Origin: a virus
Strand: one strand, 5' to 3'
DNA length: 40,358 nt
Virus record (IMG/VR): IMGVR_UViG_3300045970_000684
Location: 1-40,358 of that record
This document shows, in pieces, positions 37,846 through 40,358 of this stretch. The notes beneath the pieces are model-generated. The model was not told where the DNA came from. It saw only the letters and a list, made by a program, of their open reading frames with translations, and did not search any database. The position numbers were made by a program, and so were the translations under genes. Numbering within the stretch: the stretch's first letter is position 1; each line of letters begins with the position of its first letter.

Positions 37846-38369
37846 GGACCCTCGCCGCGCTCCTGCTCACCGCCTCCCTCGTCTCCCCGTCCATCGCGCC
37901 GGGCGCATCCCGGCCCCACGCCATCCAGACGGTGGCCGACCCGGTGCACCGTGCAACGGCCGCTGACCAGGACGCCATGCCTTCGGGATCAACGTTCGTC
38001 TCTGGATGGCTGGGGACCGGGGCGCCCGTCGCCCCATCGCCGGCGGTGCCGCCCGTCCCTGGAGCGGCACCCTCAAACGGGACGTCCCCGGATGAGTCCG
38101 CGCCGGCACCACTCCGCGGCGTCCTGACGTGGATGCCCGCGTCCTACGGCCCGCTCTACCTCGCTGTGCCCTCCGGCAAGGGGTCGTGGTGGCGATTGTG
38201 CGCCCAGACGTGCCTGATCGTACGCTCCACCGATGCCGGGCCGTCCCTGGCGATGCAGCGCCACCCGTACCACCGCGTGGCGGACATCGGCGTGGCGCTG
38301 TTCGAGCGGATCACGGGGCTGCCCGCCAGCGCCGGGGTCGCGTGGGTCGTCATCGAGCCCGTCCCTTGA
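37842..38369 (+). CDS. Secreted RlpA-like (double-psi beta-barrel) protein
   Basis: 175 residues from GTG. A signal peptide covers about residues 1-20 (RTLAALLLTASLVSPS). A Pro/Ala linker follows. The C-terminal 80 residues resemble a DPBB domain: GPLYLAVPSGKGSWWRLCAQ, a central valine strand, then HRVADIGVALFERITGLPAS and VAWVVIEP, like the DLS..AF..(L)...G...V.(I/V) end of RlpA. RlpA proteins act on peptidoglycan in the periplasm. Here the usual catalytic Asp is not identified with certainty. A role in the host envelope is inferred. Confidence 0.65.
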   Translation: MRTLAALLLTASLVSPSIAPGASRPHAIQTVADPVHRATAADQDAMPSGSTFVSGWLGTGAPVAPSPAVPPVPGAAPSNGTSPDESAPAPLRGVLTWMPASYGPLYLAVPSGKGSWWRLCAQTCLIVRSTDAGPSLAMQRHPYHRVADIGVALFERITGLPASAGVAWVVIEPVP

Positions 38370-38680
38370 GCGCCCGCATTCAGCGCAGCCGGGCCAAGGG
38401 GTGGCGGATGCCGCCCAACGCGGTCTACGTGGGCCGCCCGACGCGCTGGGGCAACCCGTACACGATCGGCAGCCCCGAGGCAGGGACCCGGCCCGACGGC
38501 ACCGCGTGGGACCTCGGGGACGTCATGCGCTGGTACCGGGCCTATGCCACGTTCCGGCGCATCCAGGACCCGTCGTGGCTGGAGGCTCTCCGCGGCAAGG
38601 ACCTCGCGTGCTGGTGCCCGCTGTCTGAGCCGTGCCACGCCGACGTGCTCTCGCAGCTGCTCGGGGAGGCTGTCCGTTGA
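38366..38680 (+). CDS. DUF4326-type phage protein
   Basis: 104 residues from TTG overlapping the previous stop. It has the two motifs of this phage family: VYVGRPTRWGNPY and LRGKDLACWCPLSEPCHADVL. The conserved Cys/His (CWCPLSEPCHAD) may bind metal. Members are spread in phages of high-GC hosts without known function. Confidence 0.8.
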   Translation: MSARIQRSRAKGWRMPPNAVYVGRPTRWGNPYTIGSPEAGTRPDGTAWDLGDVMRWYRAYATFRRIQDPSWLEALRGKDLACWCPLSEPCHADVLSQLLGEAVR

Positions 38681-38883
38681 CGCCCGTCTGCCCCGAGCTC
38701 ACCGACCGCGAGGAGGCGGTGCTCGTGCTGGCCGGCGACGACCTCGCGGACAAGGCCATCGCCGAGCGGCTTGGGACGACGGAGCGCGCCGTCCGCCGGG
38801 CGATGGCCCGGGCGCGCGGCAAGCTGGGCGTGTGCAGCACCAGGGCGGCCACCGCGCGCGTCCGGGAGCTGGCGCGGCCGTGA
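38677..38883 (+). CDS. LuxR-type HTH small regulator
   Basis: 68 residues from TTG overlapping the previous stop. ELTDREEAVLVLAGDDLADK, then AIAERLGTTERAVRRAMARARGKL is the LuxR/sigma-70 region 4 HTH. It stands alone, without a sensor domain, just before xis-int, so a role in controlling excision or late expression is likely. Confidence 0.72.
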   Translation: MTPVCPELTDREEAVLVLAGDDLADKAIAERLGTTERAVRRAMARARGKLGVCSTRAATARVRELARP

Positions 38884-39299
38884 CCGTCGAGCGCATGGCC
38901 TACCGCGTCGCGGAGGCGGCCGAGTCCGTCGGCCTCGACGCGGAGACCGTCCGCAGGCTGTGCGCGTCCGGGGAAATGCCCGCCCGCAAGGTGGGCGCCG
39001 TGTGGCTGATCCCGGTGGATGCGCTCCGGCACTGGCTGGCGTCTGGACAGGGAGGGCACAATGCCGGACATGACGAGGAGCTACGGGCCGGGGACGGTGT
39101 ACCAGCGCCCGGACGGGAGGTGGTCCGGCCAGTGGAGCGCGGGCCTCGACGAGTCAGGCCGAAGGGTCCGGCGGACGGTGACGGCGGACACCGAGGCGGC
39201 GGCGTGGAAGGCGATGTCCGACGCGAGGGGGAAGCCGTCGCGTGGCAGGCGCCGCCGAGGAGGCGAGTCCGTAGGCGCGTACCTCGACAGGTGGCTTGA
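38880..39299 (+). CDS. xis: Excisionase-like (MerR/AlpA-type) HTH protein overlapping integrase
   Basis: GTG overlaps the previous stop. Residues 5-55 form a wHTH typical of excisionases: MAYRVAEAAESVGLDAETVR, RRLCASGEMPARKVGAVWLI and VDALRHWLASG. The frame then stays open to 39299, adding about 80 Arg/Gly-rich residues that overlap the integrase gene by 239 bases out of frame. That tail is probably a by-product of high GC and not conserved. Xis-type proteins bend att DNA and direct the integrase to excision. Confidence 0.7.
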   Translation: MTVERMAYRVAEAAESVGLDAETVRRLCASGEMPARKVGAVWLIPVDALRHWLASGQGGHNAGHDEELRAGDGVPAPGREVVRPVERGPRRVRPKGPADGDGGHRGGGVEGDVRREGEAVAWQAPPRRRVRRRVPRQVA

Positions 39300-40179
39300 C
39301 GACGTCGTGAGGCCCACCCGCCGGGAGCGGACGCTGGTCGGATACCGGAGCATCGTTGCCAACCACCTCGTGCCCGCCTTCGGGACCCGCGAGCTGCGCG
39401 CCATGTCGCGCCGGGACGTGCAGGCGTGGGTGAGCCGCCAGACCGCATCGCCGCAGACCGTCAAGCACTGGGTGGACTGCCTCCGCGCCGCGATGGGCAA
39501 GGCCGTGCTGTGGGGCCTCATCGAGGCCAACCCCGCGTCCCGGATCGACATGCCGCGCATCGAGAAGCACCAGGTGCGGGCCATGCGCCCGGAGGACGCC
39601 AAGGCGGTCATCGCGGCCACGTCGGGGGCGTGGTTCGCGGCGATGGTCGTGGTGTCGCTCTACACCGGCATCCGCCAGGGCGAGCTGCTGGGCCTGCGAT
39701 GGCAGGACGTGGACCTCAAGGCGGGCACGCTGACCGTCCACGGCAGCCTGTCGCGCATCCCCGGCGGCGACGGGATGCGCTACGTCCTGACGCCGCCCAA
39801 GTCTGAGCGGAGCGTCCGCACCGTGCCGCTGCTGCCCGCCGCCGCCGACGCGCTCCGCGAGGTGCAGCGCAAGCAGATGGCCGGCGAGGGGACGTGGAAG
39901 GGCCTCGTGTTCGCGGCGCACGACCGTCCGCACGACGGCCCGCAGCTCACGCACGACTTCCAGGACGCGCTCAAGGCCGCGGGGATGCCCGACATGCGCT
40001 GGCACGACCTCCGGCACGGGACGGCCTCGCTGCTGATCGCGCAGGGCGTGTCGCTCGCGGTCGTGTCGAGCATCCTCGGCCACTCCGGAATCGCCATCAC
40101 AGTGGACACGTACGGGCACCTGACCGAGGACACCAAGCGCGACGCCATCGGCAGGCTGGCGGTCGTCGCGGCGGGCTGA
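39061..40179 (+). CDS. int: Tyrosine-type integrase
   Basis: 372 residues; ATG 39061 has a GGGAGGG ribosome site (an in-frame start at 39019 is less likely). N-terminal arm-binding AP2-like domain: GPGTVYQRPDGRWSGQW; core-binding SAM-like domain 68-155; catalytic domain with Arg205 (TGIRQGE), Lys247, His315-x2-Arg318 (HDLRH), His341 (LGHSG) and the nucleophile Tyr351 (DTYGHL). All six residues are present, so it should be active. It lies next to attR and targets the 3' end of tRNA-Leu. Confidence 0.95.
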   Translation: MPDMTRSYGPGTVYQRPDGRWSGQWSAGLDESGRRVRRTVTADTEAAAWKAMSDARGKPSRGRRRRGGESVGAYLDRWLDDVVRPTRRERTLVGYRSIVANHLVPAFGTRELRAMSRRDVQAWVSRQTASPQTVKHWVDCLRAAMGKAVLWGLIEANPASRIDMPRIEKHQVRAMRPEDAKAVIAATSGAWFAAMVVVSLYTGIRQGELLGLRWQDVDLKAGTLTVHGSLSRIPGGDGMRYVLTPPKSERSVRTVPLLPAAADALREVQRKQMAGEGTWKGLVFAAHDRPHDGPQLTHDFQDALKAAGMPDMRWHDLRHGTASLLIAQGVSLAVVSSILGHSGIAITVDTYGHLTEDTKRDAIGRLAVVAAG

Positions 40180-40198
40180 TGGCAGCCCAGATGGCAGC
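40178..40198 (+). other. Candidate integrase arm-type sites, right side
   Basis: Direct repeats of GATGGCAGC at 40178-40186 and 40190-40198, 12 bases apart, ending 34 bases before attR. The first copy overlaps the integrase stop codon. It matches the doublet at 135-155 in sequence, spacing and orientation. Confidence 0.7.
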
Positions 40199-40231
40199 AG
40201 CGGACACGCCCCGTTCAGAAACGCCCTAACA

Positions 40232-40292
40232 GCGGTCTCAAACACCGCTGGCCGAAAGGTCTTGTGGGTTCGAGTCCCACCTCCGGTACCAG
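40232..40292 (+). repeat. attR: attR: right copy of the 61-bp attachment repeat (tRNA-Leu 3' remnant)
   Basis: Perfect copy of 39-99. It carries the anticodon stem-loop, variable arm, T-arm and CCA of tRNA-Leu(CAA) but no acceptor 5' strand or D-arm, so it is the displaced 3' end of the original host gene and not a working tRNA. It lies 52 bases after the integrase stop codon. Confidence 0.93.
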
Positions 40293-40358
40293 CAGCTCAG
40301 CGCCACGTCCCGCAACGCCGCCGCCACGAGCACCGATGCATCGATCGTGAGCACTCAG
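40293..40358. other. Right host flank, no gene seen
   Basis: 66 bases after attR with no start-stop pair or RNA that can be supported. Together with 1-12 this is the only clear host DNA outside tRNA-Leu. Confidence 0.6.

Larger units (their letters stand above)
39..40292. mobile_element. Complete prophage (siphovirus type) integrated in tRNA-Leu
   Basis: The element is bounded by 61-bp perfect direct repeats. Inside them lie a full set of phage modules: lysis-like genes, terminase, portal, capsid, tail with tape measure, repressor region, recombination and replication genes, and a tyrosine integrase beside the right repeat. No sheath or baseplate-wedge gene is seen, and the order tail terminator, tail tube, chaperones, tape measure, Dit-like, hub is that of a long non-contractile tail. 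No frame disruption was seen in an essential gene, so the prophage looks intact. That is inference; inducibility cannot be read from sequence. Confidence 0.95.

Noticed and set aside
40232-40292. Second tRNA gene at the right end
   Set aside because: No acceptor 5' strand or D-arm precedes it; it is the 3' remnant in attR.

Overview
This window holds a complete, apparently intact prophage of about 40.2 kb with a few dozen bases of host DNA at each end. A host tRNA-Leu(CAA) gene lies at 13-98. A 61-bp perfect direct repeat, made of the 3' part of that tRNA gene, sits at 39-99 (attL) and 40232-40292 (attR). The DNA is very GC-rich. GTG and a few TTG starts are common, and genes are packed with ATGA/GTGA stop-start overlaps. 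This suits a high-GC Actinomycetota or Chloroflexota host. The host sequence is too short to choose between them; the threonine-proline linker of the lipoprotein and a GAAC-N4-GTTC SOS-type box are compatible with either.

Layout from left to right: (1) 100-450, attachment arm sites, a tRNA-Met-like fold and a hairpin. (2) 451-2035, a lysis-like cassette: coiled-coil membrane protein, papain-like cysteine protease, two-TM holin-like protein. (3) 2037-12591, packaging and head: HGG-motif small terminase candidate, large terminase, portal, Mu F-like head protein, XkdF-like protease, scaffold-like protein, decoration/head-fibre candidates, HK97-type capsid, and connector, closure, gp10-like and terminator proteins. 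(4) 12613-21946, a siphovirus tail: major tail protein, two chaperone frames joined by a probable -1 frameshift, tape measure, Dit-like, large hub protein with a propeller-like insertion, fibres. (5) 21951-23859 on the minus strand, a moron island: small membrane proteins, an Excalibur lipoprotein, a zinc-finger/PH-like protein. (6) 23860-24586, the immunity region: SOS-type palindrome, XRE-type repressor on minus, leaderless promoter for early genes. (7) 24587-38883, early genes: annealing-protein candidate, SbcD/SbcC pair, Ead/Ea22-like, Gp37/Gp68 family, LexA-type HTH, replication initiator with an HNH domain and an iteron-like array inside the gene, RuvC-like resolvase, an RlpA-like secreted protein, and many small zinc-ribbon or unknown proteins. 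(8) 38880-40179, Xis-like protein and tyrosine integrase next to attR.

How the parts work together: structural and lysis genes form one long rightward block. The minus-strand morons and repressor would be the genes expressed in the lysogen. The early rightward operon starts at about 24587 and ends with xis-int. The GATGGCAGC doublets flanking both attachment sites look like integrase arm sites. The points most worth a second look are the GTGAC/GTCAC array inside the initiator gene, the CCCTTTA slippery site, the module duplicated between two tail genes, the paired arm sites, the papain-like lysis candidate and the tRNA-Met-like structure.
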